The notes under the pieces are model-generated. The model saw only the letters and a program-made list of their open reading frames with translations. It was not told where the DNA came from and made no database searches. A stretch of DNA of 64,000 nucleotides from the NCBI GenBank assembly GCA_030035585.1, contig CM057462.1:114881234-114945233 (forward strand), read 5' to 3'. How positions within the stretch are numbered: the stretch's first letter is position 1; each line of letters starts with the position of its first letter. Of this stretch, positions 23,035-34,524 are shown one piece after another. This DNA is from Dugong dugon (taxonomy: Eukaryota > Chordata > Mammalia > Sirenia > Dugongidae). A program made the position numbers and the translations under genes.

Positions 23035-23620
23035 TATACGTAAGACATTTTGGTGTAAGAATATCCAAGAGAGTATGATTTTGAAGCACTCTAGATGTTT
23101 TGATATACTCTCATACCTCTTTATACTGTTATGAAACCACCAACCCTTTACTGCTCACCAGTCCACTAGTGCCCTAGATCAGAAAACACTGATATTAACT
23201 GTAAGTGAAGCCATTGGAGTGGTTAAGTTTACCTCATAAGGATGAGAAAAAGAAAAGGGATAAAGTGAATTCCAAAGAACACCAATATTTAAGTTTGATC
23301 AGAGAAAGAGAAATCTTTAAAGGAGGGTGGGATGGGAAGAAGTAATATCCAGAGTAAAAGGAAAACTTAGACTGTGGTTCTTCAGAGAATTCAATAAAAT
23401 ATTAAGATGGAGAAAAGATAGAGACCTTGTTTATAATAAAGGATTAAATTTATATTTTAGCATATGATCAACATTATCAAGAAAAAAGATTATTTTGCTG
23501 TTTTATTCTGAATTATTTGGATGAACTGATGTGTCTTTCAGGGAAATATAGAATGTGAAGAATCTAATATTTACTCTTCATAATGAAACTAGGATCTTGG
23601 TGGAAGGATAGAGTTGTTAG
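23035..23620. other. Gene-free stretch
   Basis: No gene or nameable repeat. The sequence is A-rich with short unrelated frames. Confidence 0.45.
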
Positions 23621-23622
23621 TT

Positions 23623-23785
23623 AACCCTGGTGATGCAGTGGTTAAGAGCTATGGTTGCTAAACAAAAGGTTGGCAGTTTGAATTCACCAGCTGCTCATTG
23701 CAAATCCTAAGGGGCAGTTCTACTCTGTCCTATAGGGTCGCTATGAGTCAGAATTGATTCGATGGCAACAGGTTTGGTTTTCTCT
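23623..23785 (+). mobile_element. AfroSINE
   Basis: A tRNA-like head (GTGATGCAGTGGTTAAGAGC, GGTTGGCAGTTTGAATTC) is followed by the CTAAGGGGCAGTTCTACTC body and the CTATGAGTCAGAATTGATTC end. A C/T-rich tail runs to about 23810. Confidence 0.9.
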
Positions 23786-23909
23786 TTTTTCTTTTTTTTT
23801 ATATCAGAGGGAGCTGAGACAAAGGAGAATCATGTAAAAGACTAGAGGAAAAAAATTACTGCAACTTATCTATCCAAGGGGCACACTGAAGGGGTAAGAG
23901 GAAAATGGC

Positions 23910-24108
23910 AAAGCTGTAAGGTTTGGCACTCAGCTTGGGTATCTATCCTGGTTCCGCTATTTGCAAGCTGTGTGACTTTGATTAACCTTACTTATATATG
24001 AAATGTAACTACCTACTTTACACAATTATTTTGAATATTATGCAAGTTAATACAAATAAAGTATTTAGAGTCGAATCTTCTACATAATAAATGCTCAAAA
24101 GTTGTTAA
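23910..24108 (+). mobile_element. MIR SINE
   Basis: Divergent but ordered MIR: CTATCCTGGTTCCGCTATTT, GCAAGCTGTGTGACTTTGA, then AAATAAAGTATTTAGAG and ATAATAAATGCTCAAAAG at the end. The next LTR follows immediately. Confidence 0.75.
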
Positions 24109-24113
24109 CCATG

Positions 24114-24633
24114 TGTCTTAGTCATCTAGTGCTGCTGTAACAGAAATACCACAAGTGGATGGCTTTAACAAACAGAAATTTATTCTCTCACAGTCTAGTA
24201 AGCTAGAAGTCCAAATTCAGGGCATCAGCTCCAGGGGAAGGCTTTCTCTGTCAGTTGTGGAGGAAAGTCCTTGTCATCACTCTTCCCCTGGACTAGGAGC
24301 TTCTCTGCACAGGAAACTCAGGTTCAAAGGATGTGCTCTGTTCCCAGCACTGCTTTCTTGGTGGTATGAAGTCCCCCTGTCTCCCTACTCGCCTCTCTTT
24401 TAAATCTCAAAAGAGATTGGCTCAAGACACAATCTGATCTTGTAGATTGAGTCCTGCCTTATTAACATAACTGCCGCCTATCCCACCTCATTAACATCAT
24501 AGAGGTAGGATCTACAACACACCGGAAAATCACATCAGATGACAAAATGGTGGACAATCATACAACACTGGGAATCATGGTCCAGCCAAATTGATACACA
24601 TATTTTTTAGGGGACACAATTCAACCCACAACA
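24114..24633 (-). mobile_element. Solo LTR, ERVL-MaLR type
   Basis: 520 bp, same family as 8672-9186, with TG...CA ends. Exact 5-bp duplication CCATG at 24109-24113 and 24634-24638. The complement of GAAATTTATTCTCTCAC near 24175 supplies the AATAAA block. Confidence 0.85.
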
Positions 24634-24644
24634 CCATGTTATCA

Positions 24645-25105
24645 TCATGGACCTGTTAGATGTGTCAGAGACTGGTGATTGTCAGCCATTAATCAATTTC
24701 CTTTTGTTCCTAGGTCAGAGTTAGATTTTATCTCCCAGAATCCCTTACAGCACCGTTCTTGTCAAAGGAATGTATAGAAATGATGGGTTCAGCTTTTGAG
24801 TAAGGCTTTTAAAAAGAAGTTTTGCCTATTTCATGCTCTTTTTATGTGTCTACCAGTGGTGTGTCAATGATGATGAGACCCTAGGAGAAAGTGGAGCTAC
24901 GTGATGGAAAAAACCTGGGACTGTGAGTCACCATGTGTTGGAGAGACAGAGCCATCCAGGGACATCCAGCATGTACTGTTATGTGAGTAAAGATTATTTC
25001 TTTACTCTATTTGATTATTTCTATTATTATAATTATTATTTCTATTTGATTCATTACATATTTGGGGGATTATTTGTTACTACAACCTATCCTAGCCTAC
25101 AAAAA
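24645..25105 (+). mobile_element. MLT1-type LTR
   Basis: The body contains TTATCTCCCAGAATCCC and GTCACCATGTGTTGGAGAG. The 3' end has ATGTGAGTAAAGATTATTTC, then TTTGGGGGATTATTTGTTAC and AACCTATCCTAGCCTAC, the usual MLT1 terminus. It is interrupted by an AT-rich expansion at 25010-25055. Confidence 0.65.
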
Positions 25106-25109
25106 GTGC

Positions 25110-25740
25110 AATGAAGGAAAATAACCAACATCATGTTCTACATTCTGAGTGTATTCATGGTTTTCCTAGATACTATGGAATTAATGAAAGTTTGACATAA
25201 TTCTAAATAATTCACACATCATTTTTCACCCAGAAACAAACAAGACACTGCTCCTCAATATGTTATTATAGGCATGGTGAAAAAATATTAAACATTATAT
25301 ATTCACACTGGAAGTTTATAATGCACTGAAACATGAAAATTTCAGTAAAGAATTTCATTGTTTCTCCAATATATTTGACCAAAGAAAACCCTTTCTGTAG
25401 CACATCTGTAAACATTCTTGAAGACATTGTTTTGGAGACATCAATTTGAATGATATGGTAGAATAGCTGTTTTCAAGAACTCTTAATAACCATGTAAATT
25501 GGCAAAGTCTTTTTGGAGGGCAATTTGGTAGTATCAATATGTCACTTCTAGGAATTTCTTGTAAAAATTAAAAACTTACAGGCCTGTGATTATAAAAGTT
25601 GCTCAGTAGTGTTATATTAGCAAAAAAACTAAAAACTACTTAAATTTTTCTTAATAGGGGAGTGGTAAAAGAATTTAAGTTGTATTCATACTTCTCAATA
25701 CTGCAGTTATGAAAAAGAAATAATCTATACATCCAAAAAA
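25110..25740. other. Gene-free AT-rich stretch
   Basis: No recognised gene. Parts near 25480-25720 have the composition of an old LINE (GGCAATTTGGTAGTATCAAT), but I cannot assign it. Confidence 0.4.
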
Positions 25741-25860
25741 ATGTAAGCTTCAATTGGGCAGGGCTTTTTGTTCCCTGATGTGTGTCCAGCAACTAGTAGA
25801 AGACCTGGCAGATTACAGCAATTTAGGAAATATTTGTTGAATAAATTAATTTGATGAGTA
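25740..25860 (+). mobile_element. L2 LINE 3' terminus
   Basis: GTAAGCTTCAATTGGGCAGG, GTCCAGCAACTAGTAG and AGGAAATATTTGTTGAATAA follow the L2 3' end order. Confidence 0.7.
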
Positions 25861-25864
25861 TTGG

Positions 25865-26180
25865 CATAGAAAAATATCTAAGATCTATTGTTAAGTAAAA
25901 AATCAAACTCCAGAACAATTCATAGGACAGGATCTAATTTATGCAAAAATAAACACTATAGATAAAGAACCAGAATGATACCATTAAACCACCACCAGAG
26001 ATTTCCTCCGTGGTGTGGAATAGGAGTGGTGCAGATCAAGGGAGAGTTTCAGGTCTACTTTATGTACTTGCCTCTTTTAGAACAAGCATATATTCATGCA
26101 TCATTTCGTGGTTCAATTGAAAAATCATTTGTAAAGGTAATCTAAAGAAGGACATTTATATTGGAACAAGGAATAGTAAT
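25865..26180. other. Gene-free stretch
   Basis: Nothing clear. The CCAGAACAATTCATAGGACA region may be an old L1 relic. Confidence 0.35.
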
Positions 26181-26408
26181 ATTAACTGAAAATTTACTGA
26201 GTGCTCGTCGTATGCCAGATATTGTTTAAATACTCTGCATGCATTAACTCATTTAATCCATGAGGGAGGTGTTAGCACTTTTGCCATGTTACTGATAAGG
26301 ACACTGAGGAGCAGTTGCTTGCCTGGAGCCACATAGCTAGCAAGTGGTACACTCAGAATACAAACCCAGGTAGTCAGGCTTCAGAATCTACACTCTTGAC
26401 TACCCCAT
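26180..26408 (-). mobile_element. MIR SINE
   Basis: Complement order of MIR: TTTACTGAGTGCTCGTCGTA, AACTCATTTAATCCATGAGG, GATAAGGACACTGAGGAGC, ACATAGCTAGCAAGTGGTA and AGGCTTCAGAATCTACACTC. Confidence 0.85.
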
Positions 26409-26409
26409 T

Positions 26410-26808
26410 AATGCCTTGTTTGAATATAATCAATATTATAAGCATTGAAGGACCTGATTGAACCGATGAAAAAGAAGAGAGAGAAGATAGGTCTGTGAAG
26501 GTTGATAGCAAATCTTGAAATGAAATGCTAAACTATTCAGATTATTTATATAATCAGCTGAGTCATGTGATCATGCACTCCTTTAAGCATACTGATGTTT
26601 TTGCATGGTAGATAAGGTCACATGATCCTAGCTAACATGCTAGTAGAGGAGATGTATAGGAATAAAATATTCCAAAATTCATTATTGAAAAGAACATAGT
26701 GCTGATGGATAGAGAAATTAAAACTGACTGAATTGCAGACCTGGAGTAATGTTATAAATAACTACGGTGAGATTCAGAAAGATTGTTTCTTTAGTAAAGC
26801 TGTGGTCA
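26410..26808. other. Gene-free stretch
   Basis: No gene or named repeat recognised. Confidence 0.4.
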
Positions 26809-26809
26809 T

Positions 26810-27220
26810 TGGTTGTCTGGCAGGCCTAATTCACAGTCCCAGGCACAAAGTGTCCTTGAACACCTCTGAAGCATTGCTCATTCCCTTAGCTGGGAATTTC
26901 CCTTCCCATACTTGAACTGCCAGATCCTTACTTATCTTTCAAGGTCAAACTTGAAAGCTATCTCTTCTGTAGACCCTACCTTGAATATCCCCCAAGGAAA
27001 ACATGAATCATCCCCCTTCTGTGTTTCTTTGGACCTTTAGCTATTTTTCTATTATTGTACTTATTACATTGTTGTCAGTTTTTCACACAGCTGTCTCCCT
27101 GGATAACCCATGTATGTTCTTTAAAATCTAGGTTTATATTTTGTGTATTTTTGTGTGTGTGTGTGTGACAAAGACCAGCACAGAGCCTGGCAAATTAGGT
27201 ACTTATAAAATATTCGTTGA
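26810..27220 (+). mobile_element. L2 LINE 3' portion, interrupted by L1
   Basis: L2 3' landmarks are present: TTATCTTTCAAGGTCAAACT, CTATTATTGTACTTATTACA and GCACAGAGCCTGGCAAATTA, ending ATAAAATATTCGTTGA. The L1 begins at 27221, and the L2 end (TTAGTTGAATGAATG) resumes at about 29069. A (TG)n run lies at 27156-27168. Confidence 0.7.
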
Positions 27221-29068
27221 GGACGTCTGGCAACATGGCGCTCTAGGCAGAAGCACCACACGATCCTTCCACAGCAAAGATCCAAAAAACTAAGCCAAAC
27301 AGAGAAAACAGCAATCCCGAAATCCTAAACATCAAAAGAAGAGATAAGGAACTCAGCCAAGCACCAAATGGAATAAGAAACTGACAGAGAACAGAGAGCA
27401 AGGAGACATACATGGAGAGGTCCCCTATCAGCTAATGCAGCATGGATCCACCATCTAGGACTCCTATCAGAGACCAGCAAATTGGGGGTCTGAAGAAGCA
27501 GCTTCATGGAGCTTCCAGCAGGAGACAGAACAACCGGTAAACAGCAATATAGGCTTTCCCACCCCCCACCTTCTTCACCCCCGCTTATCCTCCTCTGCTT
27601 CCTGTTAACAAATGTACTTATCAAAATAAAGAAGAAAAACATAAAGTCTCAGTAAAAACAAAACCTACAAAACAAAAGAAATGAAAAAAATTCCACAAAC
27701 AAATGAACTCAGCACAGGAGAGTAAGAGGAACAAAACTGGAGGACATTATGCTGAGTGAAATAAGTCAATCACAAAAGGACAAATATTGTATGAGACCTC
27801 TACTGTATAACTCATGTAAAATTTACACACAAAAAGAAACAATCTTTGTTGGTTATGAGGGAGGAGGAGTGGGGCAGAACTAAACAGATAGGTGGTAACT
27901 TTGGTGAAGGGTAAGACAGTATACATTACTGGGGAAGCCAGCACAACTTGTGCAAGGAAAGGTCATGGAAGCTCCATAGACACTTTCAAACTCCCTGAGG
28001 GACTGAATTGCTGGGTGGGGGGAAGTGGGGACCATGGTCTCGGGGAACATCTAGCTCAATTGTCATAACACAGTTTATAAAGATAATGTTCTACATTCTA
28101 CCTTGGTGAGTAGCGTCTGGGGTCTTAAAAGCCTTTGTGAGCGGCCAGCTGAGATACTCCACTGGTCTCACCCCTTTGGGAGAAAGGGAGACGATACAAG
28201 GAAAAGATTAGTCCAAAGGACTAATGGACCACAACTGCCATGGCCTCCACCAGGCTACCACCACTGACTTCTCTGACCCTGATCACAATAGAGGGTCCTG
28301 GACAGAGCTGGAAAAGGATGTAGAACAGAATTCTAACTCACAAAAAAGACCAGATTTACTGGCTTGACAGACTGGAGAAACCCCGAGAGTATGGCCTCCG
28401 GACATCCTTTCAGCTCAGTGGTGAAGCCCCTCCTGAAGTTCACCGTTCAGCCGGGGATTGGACAGCCTCATAAAACAGAACGGGGCTAATGAGGCACAGC
28501 AGTCCAGGGACGAGGACTAGAAGGCAGGAGGGGACAGGAAAGCTGGTGATAGGGAACCCAAAGTTGAGAAGGGACAGTGTTGACATGTCATGGGGTGTTA
28601 ACCATTGTCATAGGGCAATATGTGTACTAACTGTTTAATGAGAATCCATTTGTTCTGCAAACTTTCATCTAAGGTACAAAAAAAAAAAAAAAAAAAAACC
28701 AAAAATCATCTATGTGAGATCAAATTGACAACAGCAACTCAAAAGATTTGATGGGAATCCTAGGGGGCAGTGAGTTGAAGATAATAGTGATGGAATAATT
28801 TGGAAAAAGATAGTGAGAATAGCAGCACAACTGGAAGAATGTAATTGACGTCACTGAATTGTACATGTAGAAACTTTCAAAATGGTGTAACTTTGGCTAT
28901 GTATATTTTCACCAAAAAAAAAGCTCGTCAAGGTCGAGAAGGGAGAGTGTTGACATGTTGTGAGGTTGTTAACCAAGGTCGTGAAACAATATGTGTATTG
29001 ACTGTTTAATGAGAAACTATTTGTTCTGTAAACCTTCATCTTAAGTATAATAAAAAAATTTAAAAAAA
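27221..29068 (+). mobile_element. Internally deleted L1: both ends, no ORFs
   Basis: The 5' part (27221-27602) matches the 5' UTR start of the full-length L1 at 39054-47450: the CTAGGCAGAAGCACCAC block and the CAGCAAAGATCCAAAAAACT block. Next comes the inter-ORF segment (27603-27735; ACATAAAGTCTCAGTAAAAA, matching 44120-44230 in complement). It then joins the last codons of ORF2 (ACTGGAGGACATTATGCTGA, 27736) and the full double-tailed 3' UTR. ORF1 and almost all of ORF2 are gone. The flanks (ATTCGTTGA and ATTAGTTGA) lie within one L2 terminus, so it entered as one unit. Confidence 0.85.
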
Positions 29069-29164
29069 ATTAGTTGAATGAATGCATACATTTTAATTTA
29101 ATACTTAATTATACCACAATCTTACTAAAAAGAATTAAGATGTCTTACAAAGTTAATATCGAAC

Positions 29165-29585
29165 TAAATAACATTTTAGCTAAGGTTTGTAAATACTTAC
29201 TCTATGCTAGGCATTCTGTTAAATACTATGTATAAAGTATCTCATTTCATTGTCTTTGTCATTTCACAGTTGAATTAACTAAGACTAAGGAGCCCTGGTG
29301 GTATAGTAGTTAAGCACTTGGCTGCTAACCAAAAGGTCTGCAGTTCTAACCTACTAGCCGCTCTGCGAGAGGAAGATGTGGCAGTCTGCTTCCGTAAAGA
29401 TTACATACAGCCTTGGAGACCTATGGGGCAGTTCTACTCTGTCCTGTAGGGTCGTTATGAACCAGAATCGACCCGACAGCAGTGGGGTTTTTGGTAAAAG
29501 GGGTTAACATGACCAAGGTCAAACAATTAATAATTTTCAAAGTTAGCCTTCAATCTTAGGTTTGACTCCAAATCACCTATGATTT
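29165..29585 (-). mobile_element. MIR-like relic split by a SINE
   Basis: The left part has AATACTTACTCTATGCTAGG and AAGTATCTCATTTCATTG. The right part after 29495 has ATGACCAAGGTCAAACAATT. This is the complement order of MIR with the AfroSINE at 29289-29495 between the parts. Confidence 0.6.
29289..29495 (+). mobile_element. AfroSINE, long type
   Basis: The tRNA-like head GGAGCCCTGGTGGTATAGTA and GGTCTGCAGTTCTAACC are followed by the extra GCAGTCTGCTTCCGTAAAGA module, CTATGGGGCAGTTCTACTC and GAATCGACCCGACAGCAG. The GCAGTCTGCTTCC module is also in the copies at 38609 and (diverged) 47858, but not in the short copies at 3071 and 23623. Confidence 0.9.
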
Positions 29586-29589
29586 CAAT

Positions 29590-32416
29590 AGGTGGAGATT
29601 AGAAATCAGGAGAAAGATAAGCAAAGGCAGCTTAAGTGCAAGAAGGCAAACTCTGCTGGTTAGAGCAATGTGATTTCTACCACCAGTCTAGCAAAACAGC
29701 CTGGTGGCTCCAGCACACACAGTATGCTAGTTCAAACCTCCATGCCAACATTTCTGAATAAGCCAATACCTGTTGATACAGAAACACTGCCTTCTTCCCT
29801 AGATTTATATTTAACATTAGACTCAATTCATTCAGTTCTCAATTTTATTTTTTGTATTATGCAGAAACTTACCTTTATTTTTACCAAGGGTTGACAGAAT
29901 AAAAAAATAACTTTAGGTATCTTATTTCCAGATTGCAAAAATAGAAGCTCTAGCTTAATGCATCAGGGGAAAAATACACTGTGACTTAACCATTCCCTTT
30001 GAGTCTAAATATATATCTTAAGAATCAGCCATTTGAAGTTGATAAATTTCAGACAACTTCCTATGCGTATGCTGTCAGTGATTTTGTAGAAGAAAATATT
30101 CTTAAGGGTAGTCACTGATATAAATCCCCTTTAAAGGGCAGAGACAGCTAAGACCAGATTATTTTACTTACTAATATTTTATACTTAGATAGACGTTCTA
30201 TCTGGATAATGAACAGAATGAAGAAATATTCTCTAGAACTTGGAGTCTTTAATCATCCTCTTGTAGCATCTTTAAATTATCCAGGGAAGTATTGAGGAGC
30301 TGAAGCAGCATGGATCCCACATTATAGGGGGTTTTCCTTTAATTCTCACAAGGGCAGCTAGAGATGCATCAGGTAATTTAAGGTGACTCCTCCCCAGATT
30401 GGTTGGGGGTAGGAGGGTACATCATTCTCATGTTTACATAAGAATTGATCATGAGCAGCTGATGTTGCATCTGCCTCTCAGAGAATGTGCTTTTTAAAAA
30501 ATACCAAAAAATAGGCAATCTGCTTACTAGATAAGATAGTGACTGGCCTGATGCAACAATAAAAACTGATCTTGGTCATTTGGCCAAGCACTAAATATTC
30601 TGCAGGTCTTTCTGTTGAGCTGCAAAAAAAAAAAAAAAAAAAAAAGTAGGGTTTTATATTAAATTTTGCGTCAGGGCATTATTACTTTGAAAGTAATCCA
30701 AATATTTTGTTTATATTGGAAAGTTTCAGTGAGATGTAGTTAACTGTGAATAGAATTCGAAACAATAACCCTGGAAAAGAACTATTCCCTTTGGTCAGAG
30801 GCTATTGTGTCAGCGGTTATGCCGAGTCAATCAAAAAGAAGAAAGAGAGAGAGAGCACCAACTGTGAGAATGAATCTGTCAAGCTGATTGACTAGATAGC
30901 AGTACAAACTTTGAATGGTTCTGCGTGATAGGGTAAATACTCAGTTTTTATCAGAGCATTGTCAAAAACTAAGTACAACAGTTTGAAAACTGTGTGGTAG
31001 AGTCATTATGGAATAATATGAAAAAAGTCTAAACTACTTCTTTACAAAATAGAAAACAATAGCAGCAAAAAATTATTTGTCTAACGGAATTGTTTCGTAC
31101 TGTAGAGATCTTTTAAGAAAGAAAGAAAACTAAATTTTAAAACTGCTTTCATGCTTCTAGTGCCTTTTCCTTCTTGTTTTTTTTTCTTTTTAATGCTACA
31201 AACTTGTTAAACAAGTGGTTTGTCAAATCTCCAAGTTTTGTTTTAGTTTCAAAAAAATGTTTTACATGAATTATTTTATCTTTACAAAAATCTTTTGAAC
31301 TATAATAGTAGGGCATTAGAGGACTTTCTTTTTTTTCCCTATTGCTTCGAAGAATAAAACTGAAAAGAATAGAAAATGCAATTTATTTGTGTTTTATTTA
31401 TTAATGTTGCAAACGATGGTTGAGTTTCTTGTATATTGGCTCTAGTTGACTCTTCTAATGTTACCAAGAAATACAACGTTAGAAGCACCGTACAGTTAGG
31501 TATCTGATGACTTTCATTCTTTAGTAATTGTGCTACCCTGGGCAATTAGTCAGCAGTAAAGTTCAGTGAACTGATATTTTTCCATTATTAGTGTTTCTTC
31601 TTACCTCCTTTCATATGTTACTTTACCATCCATTTTCTTTCTTTTTTTTAATTCGGCTACGCAGTTTTTGATTAACTTTTGTTTTGACAATTTAATTCAT
31701 ATGAACCACCTCACCACATTACCCATCACTTTTTCTGCTCACTGTTAGATTTCATTATCAAGTTGAGAATGTTTTCCTTCTCATATTTAAGTTTTTCCAT
31801 TTAATCTTTTTAATCAAATATACAAGAATCTTCATTTGGCTGATTCTGTTCTCCTGGTTCATTCGCTGTCTCCTTCCTTTAAACTCTATGTAAACTTACT
31901 ATTTGGGGTTCAGGTTGACTCCTATGTATACAGTATATGTCTTTCTCCCCACTTTTTATTGTTTCCATTTGTTTGAAATGCCACCTGAAAACACAGTTTG
32001 TTCTATTTCCTCTTTTACATCTTCTCATCTACATTTCAGTATATTTATAAAATATTTTAGAGAGAATTTATATGCTCCTTTTTTCATTTTACAGTTCAGT
32101 ATATTATTTACTTTTTAAAGTATTTCTCAAGAAAACATCCTTGTTATTGTTATATCATTACTCCAATTGATGTCTTTGTGACCACTGAACATGTCTATCC
32201 AGTGTTCATTCAACCACATTAGCAAGAAGCTGAAAAAACAAATCTCTAAAATTCATGCACACCGCCAAATTGTAAAGGAATGTTTGAAAAGATCTCTTTG
32301 GCAAGGGAAGAATTTAAGACATAATATTAACATTTCAAATGCATTTTTATTCATCTGTAAAATACCATTTTTATCAAATTCATTACTTGCAGTTATTTTA
32401 TTTCATTTTATTTTTT
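29590..32416. other. Long gene-free stretch
   Basis: No gene or nameable repeat. Landmarks are an A22 run at 30624-30645, a (GA)n run at 30839-30855, and several short hydrophobic chance frames. Sequence near 30280-30450 has somewhat higher GC but no open frame. Confidence 0.4.
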
Positions 32417-32430
32417 AAGAATGGTGCAAG

Positions 32431-33448
32431 TGTTCTCATGGAAACTCCATAGACACATCCAAACTCCCTCAGGGACTGAATTGCTGGGCGGAGGGCTGTG
32501 GGGACCATGGTCTCGGGGAACACCTAGCTCAATTGTCATCACACAGCTTATAAAGACAGTGTTCTACATTCTACCTTGGTGAGTAGCGTCTGGGGTCTTA
32601 AAAGCCTGTGTGAGCAGCCATCTAAGATACTCCACTGGTCTCACCCCTTTGGGAGCAAGGGAGAGGATACAAGGAAAAGATTAGTCCAAAGGACCAACGG
32701 ACCACAGCTACCAAGGCCTGCACCAGACTGAGTCTAGTACAGCTAGATGGTGTCCGGCTACCACCACTGACTGCTCTGACCGGGATCACAACAGAGGGTT
32801 CTGGATAGAGCTGGAGAAGCATGTAGAACAAAATTCTAACACACACATAAAAGACCAGATTTACTGGCCTGACAGAGACTGAAGAAACCCTGAGAGTATG
32901 GCCCCCAGACACTCTTTTAGCTCAGTAGTGAAGTAACTTCCAAGGTTCACCGTTCAGTCAGGGATTGGACAGTCCCATAAAATAAAAGGGGACTAATGAG
33001 GCACAGCAGTCCAGGGACAAGCACTAGAAGGCAGAAGGGGACAGGAAAGCTGGTGACAGGGAACCCAAGGTCGAGTAAGGACAGTGTTGACATGTAGTGG
33101 GGTTGTTAACCATTGTCATAAGGAAACATGTGTACTAACTGTTGAATGAGAAACTGTTTTGTTCTGTAAACCTTCATCTAAAGTGAGAATAGCAGCACAA
33201 CTGGAAGAACGTAATCAATGTCACTGAATGGTGCATGTAGAAATTTTTGAAATGGTGTATCTTTGGCTATGTATATTTTCAACAACAACAAAAAGGTCAA
33301 GAAGGGAGAGGGTTGACCTGTCATGGGGTTGTTAACCAATGTCATAAAACAATATGTGTGCTGACTGTTTAATGAAAAACTACTTGTTCTGTAAACCTTC
33401 ACCTAAAGTACAAAAAAATAAAAATAAATGAAAAAAAACAAAAACAAA
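32431..33448 (+). mobile_element. L1 3' UTR fragment, 5'-truncated
   Basis: Same 3' UTR as 3661-4695 and 28000-29068, including both tail modules (33070-33185 and 33290-33415). The near-identical 14-bp flanks AAGAATGGTGCAAG (32417-32430) and AAGAATGGTGGAAG (33449-33462) are the target-site duplication. Confidence 0.87.
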
Positions 33449-33704
33449 AAGAATGGTGGAAGTTTTAAACTGGCAATCATTTTATTGTCCTGCAAATATT
33501 GAACTATGTATTGTAGCTATGCATTCTTCCTTTTAGTGTATTGAGCACTGTACCTTAAAAATTATTAGCAAAAAGTTACTCAGTGTAACTTATTTTAGCA
33601 GCTACTTATTCAATAAACTGTAATGCTATTTTCAATACTTTGTAGATTAACTTGGAAAAACTGAATTTTACACAGAAAGCCTCTGTCAGCTACACTGTTT
33701 TTCT

Positions 33705-33885
33705 TTAGATGCAGCGTGGTGTCTGGAAGTCCTGGGATTGAGAAAAGGCCTGTCTCTGCTACTTAGCTTTGTGAACTTGGACGAAATATTTGCTCTTTCT
33801 GGCCTCAGTTTCCCATTTTATAAAATGATAGTGTTGGATTAAATTACGTCCAAAGCTCTTTTCAGCACTAAAACTTGGTGGTCTT
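33705..33885 (+). mobile_element. MIR SINE
   Basis: GTGGTGTCTGGAAGTCCTGG, CTGTCTCTGCTACTTAGCTT, TTTGTGAACTTGGACGAAAT and CTCAGTTTCCCATTTTATAA follow MIR order. Confidence 0.85.
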
Positions 33886-34075
33886 ACAATTCTCCCTCAA
33901 GTTTTAGGGAATTCTGAGAAAGCAGCAATCTCTTGGGAATCTTAGCTACATGTGTATTAAAACATGCACAAGGCATTTGTGGTATTTAGGTATTTATTTT
34001 TAGGTATTTAGGTGTATAATATAAGCAAGTAATTTTATAAAGTGTAGCATGCCTTGCTTTGTAACTGTCTTAATC

Positions 34076-34518
34076 ATCTATTGCTGCTATAACAGAAATA
34101 CCACAAGTGGATGGCTTTAACAAACAGAAATTTATTTTCTCATGGTTTAGGAGGCTAGAAGCCTGAATTCAGGGTGTGAACTCTAGGTTTTCTCTCTCTG
34201 TCGGTTCTGGAGAAAGGTCTTAGTCTCTTTGAATTTCTGCTCCTGGGCAATCTTCATGTGACTTGGTGTCTCTCTTCCCCCATCTCTGATTCTTAGCTTG
34301 CTTCTTTAATCTCTTTTACATCTCAGAAGAGATTGACTCAAGATACACCCTAACCCTGCCTCATTAACATTACAAATATAACCTAATCCTCATTAACATA
34401 ACTTAATCTTGCCTCATTAACATAACATACAGAACCCATTCAAAATGGGATTATAGCCACAGACAGAGGTTAGGATTTGCAACACATATTTTGGGGGGAT
34501 GCAATTCAATCCATAACA
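34076..34518 (-). mobile_element. Solo LTR, ERVL-MaLR type
   Basis: 443 bp, same family as 24114-24633 with internal deletions. TG...CA ends and an exact 5-bp duplication GTAAC (34071-34075 and 34519-34523). It contains three spaced CTCATTAACAT-type segments near 34360-34430, a short internal tandem feature. Confidence 0.85.
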
Positions 34519-34524
34519 GTAACC

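Noticed and set aside
27156-27168. Simple repeats taken as a possible array (TG run; also A26 at 15763 and 38368, A22 at 30624)
   Set aside because: Short microsatellites or retroposon tails. No spaced-repeat structure, so not CRISPR or a satellite.
27602-27737. Splicing as the proven cause of the deleted L1
   Set aside because: Compared with the sister L1, neither junction is bordered by GT and AG in the expected places. Kept as one option only.
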